64,000 bases of DNA from Vreelandella subglaciescola (GTDB taxonomy: Bacteria > Pseudomonadota > Gammaproteobacteria > Pseudomonadales > Halomonadaceae): positions 1,984,001 through 2,048,000 of the forward strand of contig NZ_LT670847.1 of NCBI RefSeq assembly GCF_900142895.1, read 5' to 3'. Of the stretch, positions 50,690 to 58,877 are shown one piece after another (within the stretch, counting starts at the first letter, position 1; the number at the start of each line of letters is the position of its first letter). The notes beneath the pieces were generated by a model. It searched no databases. It had not been told where the DNA came from and saw only the letters and a list, made by a program, of their open reading frames with translations. The position numbers and the translations under genes are program-made.

Positions 50690-51976
50690 ATGACCACATC
50701 AGCTGAACTGTTTGACCGTGCCAGCCGCCATATTCCCGGCGGGGTGAACTCACCCGTGCGCGCGTTCAAGGGCATGCACCGCCCGCCGGTATTCATCGAA
50801 CGCGCTCAGGGCGCGTATCTGTTCGACGTCGAAGGCAACCGCTACGTTGACTACGTCGGTTCCTGGGGGCCGATGATTACCGGCCACGCCGATCAGGACG
50901 TGCTCGCCGCCGTGCGCGCACGGCTGGATAACGGCCTCTCGTTCGGTGCGCCGACCGAGATCGAAACCACCATGGCCGATCTCATCTGCGAGATGATCCC
51001 GAGCATGGAAATGGTGCGCATGACCAGCTCCGGCACCGAGGCCACGATGTCGGCGATCCGCCTGGCGCGGGGCTATACCGGCCGGGACAAGATCGTCAAA
51101 TTCGAAGGTAACTACCACGGCCATTCGGATTCGCTGCTGGTCAAGGCGGGCTCCGGCGCGCTAACCCACGGCGTGCCCAACTCGCCCGGAGTGCCGGCTT
51201 CGCTTGCCGAGCATACCGTGACGCTGTCGTTCAACGATCCCGAAGGCGTTGAAGCCTGCTTTGCCGAAATCGGCGATCAGGTCGCCTGCATCATCGTCGA
51301 GCCGGTGGCGGGCAACATGAACTGCATTCCGCCGCAGCCGGAATTTCTCGAGACGCTGCGCCGGGTGTGCAACGAGCACGGCAGCGTGCTGATTTTTGAC
51401 GAAGTGATGACCGGTTTCCGCGTGGCAATGGGCGGTGCCCAGACGCACTACAACATCATTCCGGACCTGACGTGCCTGGGCAAGATTGTGGGTGGCGGCA
51501 TGCCGGTGGGCGCGTTTGGTGGCAGCCGCGAGATCATGGAACAGATTTCCCCGCTCGGGCCGGTGTATCACGCGGGCACGCTGTCGGGGAATCCGCTGGC
51601 CATGGCCGCGGGCACTACGCTGCTGTCCAAACTGCAGGTGCCGGGCTTCCACGATGCGCTGGCCCAGCGGGTAGAAACGTTATGCACAGGACTTCAGGAG
51701 CGCGCCGACGCTGCTGGTGTACCCATGGTGACGCAGTCGGCCGGCGGCATGTTCGGGCTGTTCTTCACTGCGCAAACCCGTGTGGATAACTTTGCTCAGG
51801 CCACCGCGTGCGATCCGGAAGCTTTCCGCCGTTTCTTCACCGCCATGCTGGATGAAGGCGTGTACCTGGCGCCGTCGGCGTTTGAAGCCGGGTTCATGTC
51901 AAGTGCCCACACGGCAGAAGACATTCAGTTCACCCTTGATGCGGCAGAAAAGGTATTTGCCAATATGGCCCGGTAA
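50690..51976 (+). CDS. hemL: Glutamate-1-semialdehyde 2,1-aminomutase
   Basis: 428-aa PLP enzyme that makes 5-aminolevulinate in the C5 haem pathway. N-terminus [23 protein letters not shown] Lys in [19 protein letters not shown], and [16 protein letters not shown]. Length is family-standard. GAGAGGAC precedes the ATG. A strong terminator lies about 65 bp downstream. Confidence 0.97.
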   Translation: MTTSAELFDRASRHIPGGVNSPVRAFKGMHRPPVFIERAQGAYLFDVEGNRYVDYVGSWGPMITGHADQDVLAAVRARLDNGLSFGAPTEIETTMADLICEMIPSMEMVRMTSSGTEATMSAIRLARGYTGRDKIVKFEGNYHGHSDSLLVKAGSGALTHGVPNSPGVPASLAEHTVTLSFNDPEGVEACFAEIGDQVACIIVEPVAGNMNCIPPQPEFLETLRRVCNEHGSVLIFDEVMTGFRVAMGGAQTHYNIIPDLTCLGKIVGGGMPVGAFGGSREIMEQISPLGPVYHAGTLSGNPLAMAAGTTLLSKLQVPGFHDALAQRVETLCTGLQERADAAGVPMVTQSAGGMFGLFFTAQTRVDNFAQATACDPEAFRRFFTAMLDEGVYLAPSAFEAGFMSSAHTAEDIQFTLDAAEKVFANMAR

Positions 51977-52039
51977 CGCGATAGCCGTGCGCTGCTGACA
52001 ATATCGCAGTAACGCAATGTTACACCGTCCGCTATGCTG

Positions 52040-52085
52040 AAGAGTCGCCTGCTCGTTATTTACAGCGAGAGGGCGGCTCTTTTTA
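52040..52085 (+). terminator. Rho-independent terminator after hemL
   Basis: AGAG-CGCC on the left and GGCG-CTCT on the right, with an inner CTCG/CGAG pairing, form a long imperfect stem. It ends in five U residues (52080-52085). Confidence 0.8.
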
Positions 52086-52100
52086 CGTAGGGAGAACATC

Positions 52101-52469
52101 ATGCAGCGACATACGGTCTGGCGAGGCGTGTTCATGGCGGCGGGGCTGTGCGCAGCCTTGCCGTTGATGGCAGCAGCTTCGTCACAGGAGCAGGCAATGA
52201 ATGCAATTCGCATCGAGATTGACGGCACGCCCGGCACGGCATTTTCTGCCCGCTGGACGATCAAAAACGACGGCGAAATACAGGAATATCGTGAGCCGGA
52301 CGGCCGCGTGCCGGCAAGCCTGCGATTCGAGGGCAGCGGTGTCGAGGGTCGCGTTGAGCTGCTAAGCGACGGGCAACTGGACGTCACCGTCAGCAAGAAC
52401 GGCAACCGCTCGCGCTCGTCTACCCGGGGCAAAGGGGGAACGCTACATATCAGCGTTTCAAACAACTAG
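52101..52469 (+). CDS. Small secreted beta-rich protein of unknown function
   Basis: 122 aa with a signal peptide (ending around MAAASS) and GGGAGAAC upstream of the ATG. The mature part is a run of alternating polar/hydrophobic strands (AIRIEIDGTPGTAFSARWTI; GRVELLSDGQLDVTVSKNG) without Cys. It lies convergent to csgBA, so a curli-chaperone role of the CsgC/CsgH kind is conceivable, as is an MmpS-like fold; neither is shown by sequence. The IS5 element begins at its stop codon: TA is the target duplication and the G is the first IS base, while the uninterrupted sequence would have read TAA. Confidence 0.75.
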   Translation: MQRHTVWRGVFMAAGLCAALPLMAAASSQEQAMNAIRIEIDGTPGTAFSARWTIKNDGEIQEYREPDGRVPASLRFEGSGVEGRVELLSDGQLDVTVSKNGNRSRSSTRGKGGTLHISVSNN

Positions 52470-52529
52470 GTTTTGTACGAAAAGTGTTTTCTGCTAGGTT
52501 TGCCCATACCGTAGCAGCATAGGTGACGT

Positions 52530-52898
52530 ATGGCAGGTCGTTACGAAATCTCGAGCCACAAGTGGTCGCTGATCGAAGATATTGTCTCTCCGCCGCAGCG
52601 GATGGGAAGGCCTAGACGGGATGATCAACAAATACTGAATGGTATCTTTTGGGTGCTGTGCTCCGGTGCTAAATGGCGAGATGTGCCGGAGCGCTATGGC
52701 CCGTGGACCACCGTATATGATCGCTTTCGTCACTGGCGTGATGATGGCACCTTCGATGCCGTTCTTGAGCGACTGCACCTCCAGCTGCGAGAAGATGGGC
52801 TCATGGATTTAGACACATGGATGGTCGACTCCACTTCAATTCGCGCCACGCGGGCTGCCTCGGGAGGCGGCAAAAAGGGGGCTCCAGCGAACCGTTAG
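52530..52898 (+). CDS. IS5-family transposase, N-terminal frame
   Basis: 122 aa. It contains the helix-turn-helix-like N-terminus (PPQRMGRPRRDDQQILNGIF) and the first catalytic Asp in TWMVDSTSIRA. The frame ends shortly after SGGGKKG at an A5G5 run (52872-52881). The catalytic C-terminal part lies in the -1 frame. A single extra A would restore one continuous frame, so this is either programmed frameshifting or a one-base deletion. Confidence 0.85.
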   Translation: MAGRYEISSHKWSLIEDIVSPPQRMGRPRRDDQQILNGIFWVLCSGAKWRDVPERYGPWTTVYDRFRHWRDDGTFDAVLERLHLQLREDGLMDLDTWMVDSTSIRATRAASGGGKKGAPANR

Positions 52899-53383
52899 AT
52901 CATGCGCTGGGCCGCAGCCGTGGCGGATTGACGACCAAAATTCATTTGGTGTGTGATCGCCACGGTTGGCCCCTGACCTTTAGCTTGTCGCCTGGGCAAG
53001 ACGCTGACTCCCGCCACTTCATCTCCGCCTTGGAGAGCGTCTACCTGCCCGGGTGCCGGGGGCGGCCTCGAAAGCGTTGCCGCTACGTGGTGGCGGATAA
53101 GGGATATGATAGCGAAGCCCTGCGCCGGTATTGCGACCGCCATCATATGAAGCCCATCATTCCTCAGCGCAGGATGCGGCGTAAACCACGCCCCGGGCTC
53201 CCTCGTGGATTTGATAAACCTAAATATCGTGAGCGTAACGCCGTCGAGCGTTGCATTGGCTGGCTCAAAGAGCTGCGGCGCATTGCGACACGTTATCCCG
53301 CCTTATTCATCAGGACGCCGAACGAGCGTTTTACGTCCCGTGGTGACCGGGACCGACCGGCTTTTATGTCATACGGTCGCTGA
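52880..53383 (+). pseudogene. IS5-family transposase, C-terminal frame, truncated by IS1380 insertion
   Basis: From the G-run onward the -1 frame reads SSEPLDHALGRSRGGLTTKI, then VVADKGYDS (second Asp) and ERNAVERCIGWLKELRR (catalytic Glu). At 53296 the frame passes into the IS1380 repeat and ends with 29 foreign codons. The genuine last 29 codons, including the stop, lie at 55019-55105 and encode DKLARSFRAMVCLACIHR and onward. Confidence 0.85.
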
Positions 53384-55013
53384 GTAGCCGATTAGCACAT
53401 AGCTTTATCGTATCAATGCCGTGATATTTATAACTGAAGTTCATTGGTTTCGAGTGACGGCGCAGCCGTGGTCGTCGGCCTCCATAGTGGCCGTTTTGTC
53501 TGCTGGAAAAGGCTGAGTAATGCGACGTGTCAGGTCAATGCCGTCAGCCGCGGCAACCCTTTCAGTAAAGATGGCCACCATTTATCGGCGGCATCGCCGA
53601 GGTGCACGGTGATGCGCCGGGCGTGCACTGTCAGCGTGGCGGCCACCTTAAGCACCTGCTCGCGCATCCGCTTCAGGCTCCAGCCCTGCCGGGTCTGTCG
53701 TTCCAACAGGCAACGCAGCCCGTGTAGCACCTGATAAGCGCAGAGAGTCAGCAGCAGGTTTACCTCGTTGCGGGCCATGACGTCCTGGACGGTGGAGACA
53801 CCGCGATCAGTCGAGGAGAGATGCAGGTCGAGCGCCGACTTCACCTCGCCCATGTGGGCTTCGGCGCTGCCGCGCTTGCGATAAAGCGCCAGGACCTTTT
53901 CCGGCGGCCAGTTGAACTTGCCGAGGTTGGTGACCAAAAAGAAGGCATGCAGCAGCAGATCATCGGGCCGCTCTTGTACCACCAGCACCACGCGCCGCGG
54001 CGCCGGCCAGGTACCGGCTTGGTACGCCAGGTCATGGCACCATTCCCGAGGTTGCTCGGGGGGCCGGCCGCGTGGCCGCTTCAGATGTGGCGCTGCCAGT
54101 GTCTGCAGGCCCGTATGACTGCGCAACCGGCCCAGATACTCGATGTCGCGATCTTCCAGCGCCTCAAGCGTGTCGTTGTCGGTGAAACCCGCGTCGATGC
54201 GTACCTTGACCTTGGCCCCGGTGCTCTCGTTGAGTCGCCGCACCAGATGTGGGATCCAGGTATCGGCATTCTCGGCTGGGCCGGCGTTACCTTCACGCAG
54301 CAGACCGCCCACCATGTCGCCGGTCTCTGCCAGCGAGGCCACCAAAGGCGAGTAGATTCTGGCCCCGTAAAGTCCATGAAACGCCGAACCGCCCTGGTGG
54401 CCGTGAACGTCGATCGGCAAGCCGTCGATGTCCAGCGTCAGATGCTCGGGGCGTTCGCCGCCGTTCAGCGAGGTCAGTCGCCAGACCGCCAGCCGCAGCA
54501 GGCCCTCATGCACGGTATCGATATTGTCGTCGCGGCCCAGGCACGTCAGCAGCCGCGACAGCGTCGCTTGAGATGGCCGGTCCTGAGCCAACGGCGTTGT
54601 CCCGCGGGCATCACTGCAGGCTAGCTGCCAGAGCGGGTCACGGCGAAGCGTATCGGTATCGCTGAGGTCGATCCAGCCCATCGAACGCTGCAGCACCAGG
54701 GTACGCAGCTGGCTGGCTAACGAGTGGCGGACGCGATCCGGGTCGCGATGATCGACCAGATGGTCGTCCAGCGCATCGATCATGCCGCTGTTGTCGAGGG
54801 CTTCACGCAACAGCAAAGCACCGCTGTCGCTGGTGGTGCGATGGCCGCTGAGCTCGACGCGGATGGACCCGTTGCATGACGGGGTCCAGGGGGATAGGCT
54901 TTCACCCATGGCGAGTGGTCCTCTTGAGTCAAGTTCGGTTAGGAACATATTGATTCTACAAGAGAAACTGCTCGCCATCTTCTTTTCTGTCTCAGCCCGG
55001 TGAATAAGGCGGG
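53297..55013 (-). mobile_element. IS1380-family insertion sequence, copy 1
   Basis: 1717 bp with terminal inverted repeats CCCGCCTTATTCA at both ends (53297 and, reversed, 55013). It is flanked by the 5-bp target duplication GTTAT (53292-53296 and 55014-55018) and sits inside the IS5 transposase gene. About 230 bp at the low-coordinate end are non-coding and hold a GTCCCG/CGGGAC hairpin (53335-53353). At least four base differences separate it from copy 2. Confidence 0.95.
53530..54909 (-). CDS. IS1380-family transposase (copy 1)
   Basis: About 459 aa, starting at the ATG at 54909 (MGESLSPWTPSCNGSI) with an upstream AGGAC; the frame extends further but without a start signal. Core segments: TLDIDGLPIDVHGHQGGSAF, VKVRIDAGFTDNDTLEALED (conserved Asp) and YRKRGSAEAHMGEVKSALDL (conserved Glu region), the DDE-type layout of IS1380/IS4 relatives. 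The frame is intact, so the element may be active. Copy 2 differs by Asp for Asn in SLNGGE. Confidence 0.9.
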   Translation of the reverse strand: MGESLSPWTPSCNGSIRVELSGHRTTSDSGALLLREALDNSGMIDALDDHLVDHRDPDRVRHSLASQLRTLVLQRSMGWIDLSDTDTLRRDPLWQLACSDARGTTPLAQDRPSQATLSRLLTCLGRDDNIDTVHEGLLRLAVWRLTSLNGGERPEHLTLDIDGLPIDVHGHQGGSAFHGLYGARIYSPLVASLAETGDMVGGLLREGNAGPAENADTWIPHLVRRLNESTGAKVKVRIDAGFTDNDTLEALEDRDIEYLGRLRSHTGLQTLAAPHLKRPRGRPPEQPREWCHDLAYQAGTWPAPRRVVLVVQERPDDLLLHAFFLVTNLGKFNWPPEKVLALYRKRGSAEAHMGEVKSALDLHLSSTDRGVSTVQDVMARNEVNLLLTLCAYQVLHGLRCLLERQTRQGWSLKRMREQVLKVAATLTVHARRITVHLGDAADKWWPSLLKGLPRLTALT

Positions 55014-55018
55014 GTTAT

Positions 55019-55105
55019 GACAAGCTGGCTCGTAGTTTCCGTGCCATGGTATGCCTTGCGTGCATACATCGTTGCCTACGAGCCAACTTTTCGTACAAAA
55101 CCTAA
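55019..55105 (+). pseudogene. Displaced 3' end of the IS5 transposase gene
   Basis: Joining 53296 directly to 55019 restores the frame RRIATRY-DKLARSFRAM and continues to RANFSYKT and a TAA stop at 55103-55105. It proves the IS5 element was intact when the IS1380 copy inserted. Confidence 0.88.
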
Positions 55106-55113
55106 TAGAAAAG

Positions 55114-55143
55114 CATAAAAACGCCCTGCTCATCACAGGGCGT
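55114..55143 (-). terminator. Rho-independent terminator of csgBA
   Basis: ACGCCCTG (55121-55128) pairs with CAGGGCGT (55136-55143) around a 7-nt loop. On the minus strand it is followed by UUUUAUGC (A-run 55117-55120). It is 66 bp past the csgA stop. Confidence 0.8.
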
Positions 55144-55208
55144 TTCAACACGCAGGATTATATCTTTTCACACCTTGTCATAAGACAGCTGCTATACAGA
55201 AAACCCTT

Positions 55209-55991
55209 TTAGTTTCCCTGGTAAACGGAGTTAGTGTTGCCGTTCCCGTTTGTCAGGATTTGCGAGAAGTGCTGGCCTGACGACGAGAAGCTACCTGCCT
55301 GATTGACAGTCTGGGTGTTATTACTGCCATGGGTTGAGATGAAGGAGTCATGACCATAGCCGGTTTGGTTCACGACGTGCATGTTGTTATTACCACTGGC
55401 CAAGATATCGCTGTCAAGCTCGTCACCGTGCTGAAATACGTCGGCGCTGTTTGAGTCGCCGGTGAACTTGATGTAGCTGTCATTCAATTCACCGTGTTGA
55501 TATACGTCAACGACGTTGTCATTGCCATCCTGTTTCACCCAAGAGTCATTGCGTGTACCGTCCTGGGCCACATTGGCATTATTTCGATTGCCATCCTGGT
55601 TGATGATCGAGTCGTTTTGCTCGCCCAGCTGATTGACATCGGCTTTGTTGAATTTACCATCTTGATCAATCTTTGAGTAGTTTTGACCCGGAGCCGTTTG
55701 GGCGACACCCACAACATCATCCTGGACAACGGTTGTTTCGTTGCCACTACCGTTCTGCTTGATGCGGGAAATCTGGGTACCCCACTGCGTTACGCTGTTT
55801 GTGTTGCTGTTGCCCGTTTGGTTGATATAGGAATCACTGCCCACGGCATTACCGTCGTACAATGGCCCAGCCATACTATTCACTGTGTTACGTGAGCCAT
55901 TGAACTGAGATCCGGGCGCGGTTTGCGCTACTGCCGAAACGGATACGGTCAGGGCGACAGCTGCTGCGATTGTTGTCATTTGCATTTTCAT
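55209..55991 (-). CDS. csgA: Major curlin CsgA-like amyloid subunit
   Basis: 260 aa, exported by signal peptide (SVSAVAQTA). The mature protein is about nine imperfect 22-residue curlin repeats, S-x-I-x-Q-x-G-x-x-N-x-x-x-V-x-Q-x-G, for example SIINQDGNRNNANVAQDG and SWVKQDGNDNVVDVYQHG. E. coli CsgA has five repeats in 151 aa, so this subunit is much longer. Repeats stack as a beta-solenoid in curli fibres. Several repeats carry Asp or His at positions that modulate amyloid assembly. It follows csgB by about 61 bp. Secretion depends on CsgG, which is disrupted here. Confidence 0.9.
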   Translation of the reverse strand: MKMQMTTIAAAVALTVSVSAVAQTAPGSQFNGSRNTVNSMAGPLYDGNAVGSDSYINQTGNSNTNSVTQWGTQISRIKQNGSGNETTVVQDDVVGVAQTAPGQNYSKIDQDGKFNKADVNQLGEQNDSIINQDGNRNNANVAQDGTRNDSWVKQDGNDNVVDVYQHGELNDSYIKFTGDSNSADVFQHGDELDSDILASGNNNMHVVNQTGYGHDSFISTHGSNNTQTVNQAGSFSSSGQHFSQILTNGNGNTNSVYQGN

Positions 55992-56052
55992 GGTGTTTCC
56001 CCTTGTTTTTCGATCTTCTTGCCGTGGTGTTTTACTGAGCGCTCAAGGCAAC

Positions 56053-56613
56053 TCAGTAAGCATCGATAGTGACCGGCCGCGCATTGCCCGAATAGTTTTG
56101 TTGTTCGACGCTTATGCTGCGAGAGCCACTGCCCGATTGTGAAAGTGAAACATCGCTTTTAAAGCCGACCTGAGATACATCGGCTCTGAGTGATAAACTG
56201 TTACCCGTCTGGGAAATAGTGGCCGAGTGATCATCACCTACCTGGCTGACCACGCCGATATTATTGCCGCCCTGCTGATCTATACTGGCATTGTTGTTAC
56301 GGCCATTTTGATAGATATAAGCCAGGTTACCCATCTGGTAGCCGGCAGCGCGTGATTGACTAACACTGCCGCTGTTGTTATCGCCAACTTGCTGAATAAC
56401 GCTGGCGTTGCCCGCAAGCTGGTTCACGTCGATAATGCTTTTGGCCTGCTGGAAAACACGAGCGGCGCTCAGTATGGCTGCTTCGTTATCAGAAGACGCC
56501 GCCATGGCAGGAAAGGAAACTGCAGCTGCTACGGTGGCTACTGCCACGGCCGAAGCCAACTGGCTACGCGAGCTTACCGTTTTTGAAAAGCTGTAGATCG
56601 CTGACAGTTTCAT
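56053..56613 (-). CDS. csgB: Minor curlin / nucleator CsgB-like protein
   Basis: 186 aa with a long signal peptide (ending FPAMAAS). Four to five curlin-type repeats follow (ASVIQQVGDNNSGSVSQ; AYIYQNGRNNNASIDQQGG; GVVSQVGDDHSATISQTG) and a distinct C-terminal tail (PVTIDAY). The order csgB then csgA and the irregular last repeat fit the surface nucleator. GGAG lies 7 nt before the ATG. Its leader contains a pentanucleotide repeat. Confidence 0.88.
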   Translation of the reverse strand: MKLSAIYSFSKTVSSRSQLASAVAVATVAAAVSFPAMAASSDNEAAILSAARVFQQAKSIIDVNQLAGNASVIQQVGDNNSGSVSQSRAAGYQMGNLAYIYQNGRNNNASIDQQGGNNIGVVSQVGDDHSATISQTGNSLSLRADVSQVGFKSDVSLSQSGSGSRSISVEQQNYSGNARPVTIDAY

Positions 56614-56638
56614 TTAATTTCTCCGCGTTAACAGTGCG

Positions 56639-56663
56639 TTTTCTTTTCTTTTCTTTTCTTTTC
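56639..56663. repeat. Pentanucleotide simple repeat (TTTTC)x5 in the csgB leader
   Basis: Five exact TTTTC units (GAAAA on the transcribed sense strand) begin 26 bp upstream of the csgB start codon, followed by further CT-rich sequence to about 56690. Copy-number slippage would change promoter or leader spacing without touching the coding frame. Confidence 0.9.
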
Positions 56664-56689
56664 GTTTTTCTTGTTTCGTTGTATTGAGT

Positions 56690-56852
56690 TTGGGCGATTT
56701 AGCGTTAACTGCCATCAGCACTTTTTTTATAAATGCAATTAGCCCCGTGAGACGGAAAAGAAAATAAAAAGCGAAGTTTATAATTATGGAGGGATGAGGT
56801 TTTTCATCTCTGCGGCATATGTGATGTTGTATGGGGTTATCTATAAAAACTA
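56690..56852 (-). promoter_or_regulatory. csgBA upstream regulatory region
   Basis: About 160 bp of AT-rich DNA between the csgG terminator and the csgB leader. By analogy this region should hold the CsgD-dependent csgBA promoter. No exact CsgD box or -10/-35 pair could be assigned by eye, so only the location is claimed. Confidence 0.4.
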
Positions 56853-56883
56853 CAAAAAAATGGCCATGCGAATGCATGGCCAT
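56853..56883 (-). terminator. Rho-independent terminator of the csgDEFG operon
   Basis: ATGGCCATG (56860-56868) pairs perfectly with CATGGCCAT (56875-56883) around a 6-nt loop. Seven U residues follow on the minus strand (A-run 56853-56859). It lies 107 bp past the csgG stop and separates csgDEFG from csgBA. Confidence 0.9.
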
Positions 56884-56989
56884 CAATATCTTGTTTTTAT
56901 ATATTTTATTTTCCCTTGATGATTTTTATTTAAAAATTCCCTGATTTATTTTTATATGCAATAGAACGTCAATATGCTTCTATTTGATA

Positions 56990-57160
56990 TTAAAGCTCGG
57001 GAATGGGCGCGTTAAGGTAATCGGAAAGCATCGTTTGATTGATATCCATCCCGGCAGGAAGGTTCCACAGGTTGCTTTCTACCCCGCGTGCAATCAGATG
57101 AATCACCGAGGACTCAATCGCGGACATGACCGCCAGTTGCACAGGTTCGTTGGTGGTAAT
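56990..57160 (-). pseudogene. csgG: csgG, 3' fragment beyond the IS1380 insertion
   Basis: The minus strand encodes ITTNEPVQLAVMSAIESSVI and on to NLWNLPAGMDIN and NAPIPEL before a TAA at 56990-56992. This is the C-terminus of CsgG. It joins in frame with the upstream fragment once the IS1380 copy and one GTAAT duplication are removed, giving about 276 residues, matching the 277 of E. coli. It lacks its own start. Confidence 0.93.
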
Positions 57161-58877
57161 CCCGCCTTATTCACCGGGCTGAGACAGAAAAGAAGATGGC
57201 GAGCAGTTTCTCTTGTAGAATCAATATGTTCCTAACCGAACTTGACTCAAGAGGACCACTCGCCATGGGTGAAAGCCTATCCCCCTGGACCCCGTCATGC
57301 AACGGGTCCATCCGCGTCGAGCTCAGCGGCCATCGCACCACCAGCGACAGCGGTGCTTTGCTGTTGCGTGAAGCCCTCGACAACAGCGGCATGATCGATG
57401 CGCTGGACGACCATCTGGTCGATCATCGCGACCCGGATCGCGTCCGCCACTCGTTAGCCAGCCAGCTGCGTACCCTGGTGCTGCAGCGTTCGATGGGCTG
57501 GATCGACCTCAGCGATACCGACACGCTCCGCCGTGACCCGCTCTGGCAGCTAGCCTGCAGTGATGCCCGCGGGACAACGCCGTTGGCTCAGGACCGGCCA
57601 TCTCAAGCGACGCTGTCGCGGCTGCTGACGTGCCTGGGCCGCGACGACAATATCGATACCGTGCATGAGGGCCTGCTGCGGCTGGCGGTCTGGCGACTGA
57701 CCTCGCTGGACGGCGGCGAACGCCCCGAGCATCTGACGCTGGACATCGACGGCTTGCCGATCGACGTCCACGGCCACCAGGGCGGTTCGGCGTTTCATGG
57801 ACTTTACGGGGCCAGAATCTACTCGCCTTTGGTGGCCTCGCTGGCAGAGACCGGCGACATGGTGGGCGGTCTGCTGCGTGAAGGTAACGCCGGCCCAGCC
57901 GAGAATGCCGATACCTGGATCCCACATCTGGTGCGGCGACTCAACGAGAGCACCGGGGCCAAGGTCAAGGTACGCATCGACGCGGGTTTCACCGACAACG
58001 ACACGCTTGAGGCGCTGGAAGATCGCGACATCGAGTATCTGGGCCGGTTGCGCAGTCATACGGGCCTGCAGACACTGGCAGCGCCACATCTGAAGCGGCC
58101 ACGCGGCCGGCCCCCCGAGCAACCTCGGGAATGGTGCCATGACCTGGCGTACCAAGCCGGTACCTGGCCGGCGCCGCGGCGCGTGGTGCTGGTGGTACAA
58201 GAGCGGCCCGATGATCTGCTGCTGCATGCCTTCTTTTTGGTCACCAACCTCGGCAAGTTCAACTGGCCGCCGGAAAAGGTCCTGGCGCTTTATCGCAAGC
58301 GCGGCAGCGCCGAAGCCCACATGGGCGAGGTGAAGTCGGCGCTCGACCTGCATCTCTCCTCGACTGATCGCGGTGTCTCCACCGTCCAGGACGTCATGGC
58401 CCGCAACGAGGTAAACCTGCTGCTGACTCTCTGCGCTTATCAGGTGCTACACGGGCTGCGTTGCCTGTTGGAACGACAGACCCGGCAGGGCTGGAGCCTG
58501 AAGCGGATGCGCGAGCAGGTGCTTAAGGTGGCCGCCACGCTGACAGTGCACGCCCGGCGCATCACCGTGCACCTCGGCGATGCCGCCGATAAATGGTGGC
58601 CATCTTTACTGAAAGGGTTGCCGCGGCTGACGGCATTGACCTGACACGTCGCATTACTCAGCCTTTTCCAGCAGACAAAACGGCCACTATGGAGGCCGAC
58701 GACCACGGCTGCGCCGTCACTCGAAACCAATGAACTTCAGTTATAAATATCACGGCATTGATACGATAAAGCTATGTGCTAATCGGCTACTCAGCGACCG
58801 TATGACATAAAAGCCGGTCGGTCCCGGTCACCACGGGACGTAAAACGCTCGTTCGGCGTCCTGATGAATAAGGCGGG
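57161..58877 (+). mobile_element. IS1380-family insertion sequence, copy 2, inside csgG
   Basis: 1717 bp, same length as copy 1 and in inverted orientation. Terminal CCCGCCTTATTCA repeats; 5-bp target duplication GTAAT at 57156-57160 and 58878-58882. It splits csgG after the codons for LLEVEAG. Confidence 0.96.
57265..58644 (+). CDS. IS1380-family transposase (copy 2)
   Basis: About 459 aa, same as copy 1 except Asp replacing Asn in SLDGGE; other differences seen are silent. The ATG at 57265 follows AGGACCACTCGCC. Conserved catalytic segments (TLDIDGLPIDVHG, VRIDAGFTDND, GSAEAHMGEVKS) are intact, so it could mobilise either copy. Confidence 0.9.
   Translation: MGESLSPWTPSCNGSIRVELSGHRTTSDSGALLLREALDNSGMIDALDDHLVDHRDPDRVRHSLASQLRTLVLQRSMGWIDLSDTDTLRRDPLWQLACSDARGTTPLAQDRPSQATLSRLLTCLGRDDNIDTVHEGLLRLAVWRLTSLDGGERPEHLTLDIDGLPIDVHGHQGGSAFHGLYGARIYSPLVASLAETGDMVGGLLREGNAGPAENADTWIPHLVRRLNESTGAKVKVRIDAGFTDNDTLEALEDRDIEYLGRLRSHTGLQTLAAPHLKRPRGRPPEQPREWCHDLAYQAGTWPAPRRVVLVVQERPDDLLLHAFFLVTNLGKFNWPPEKVLALYRKRGSAEAHMGEVKSALDLHLSSTDRGVSTVQDVMARNEVNLLLTLCAYQVLHGLRCLLERQTRQGWSLKRMREQVLKVAATLTVHARRITVHLGDAADKWWPSLLKGLPRLTALT

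Larger units (their letters stand above)
52469..55102 (+). mobile_element. IS5-family (IS427-like) element interrupted by an IS1380-family copy
   Basis: Inverted repeats GGTTTTGTACGAAAAGT (from 52469) and ACTTTTCGTACAAAACC (to 55102) match perfectly over 17 bp. The flanking duplication is TA (52467-52468 and 55103-55104). Without the inner insertion the element would be 912 bp. It carries a two-frame transposase and was split by the IS1380 copy at 53297-55013. Confidence 0.9.

Noticed and set aside
56614..56886. A 90-residue frame upstream of csgB
   Set aside because: It consists of the translated AT-rich leader and the pentanucleotide repeat (Lys/Arg-rich tail) and has no protein-like features.
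53297..58877. Composite transposon made of the two IS1380 copies
   Set aside because: Each copy has its own matching target duplication and the inner DNA is the native curli locus, so two independent insertions explain the structure better than joint transposition.
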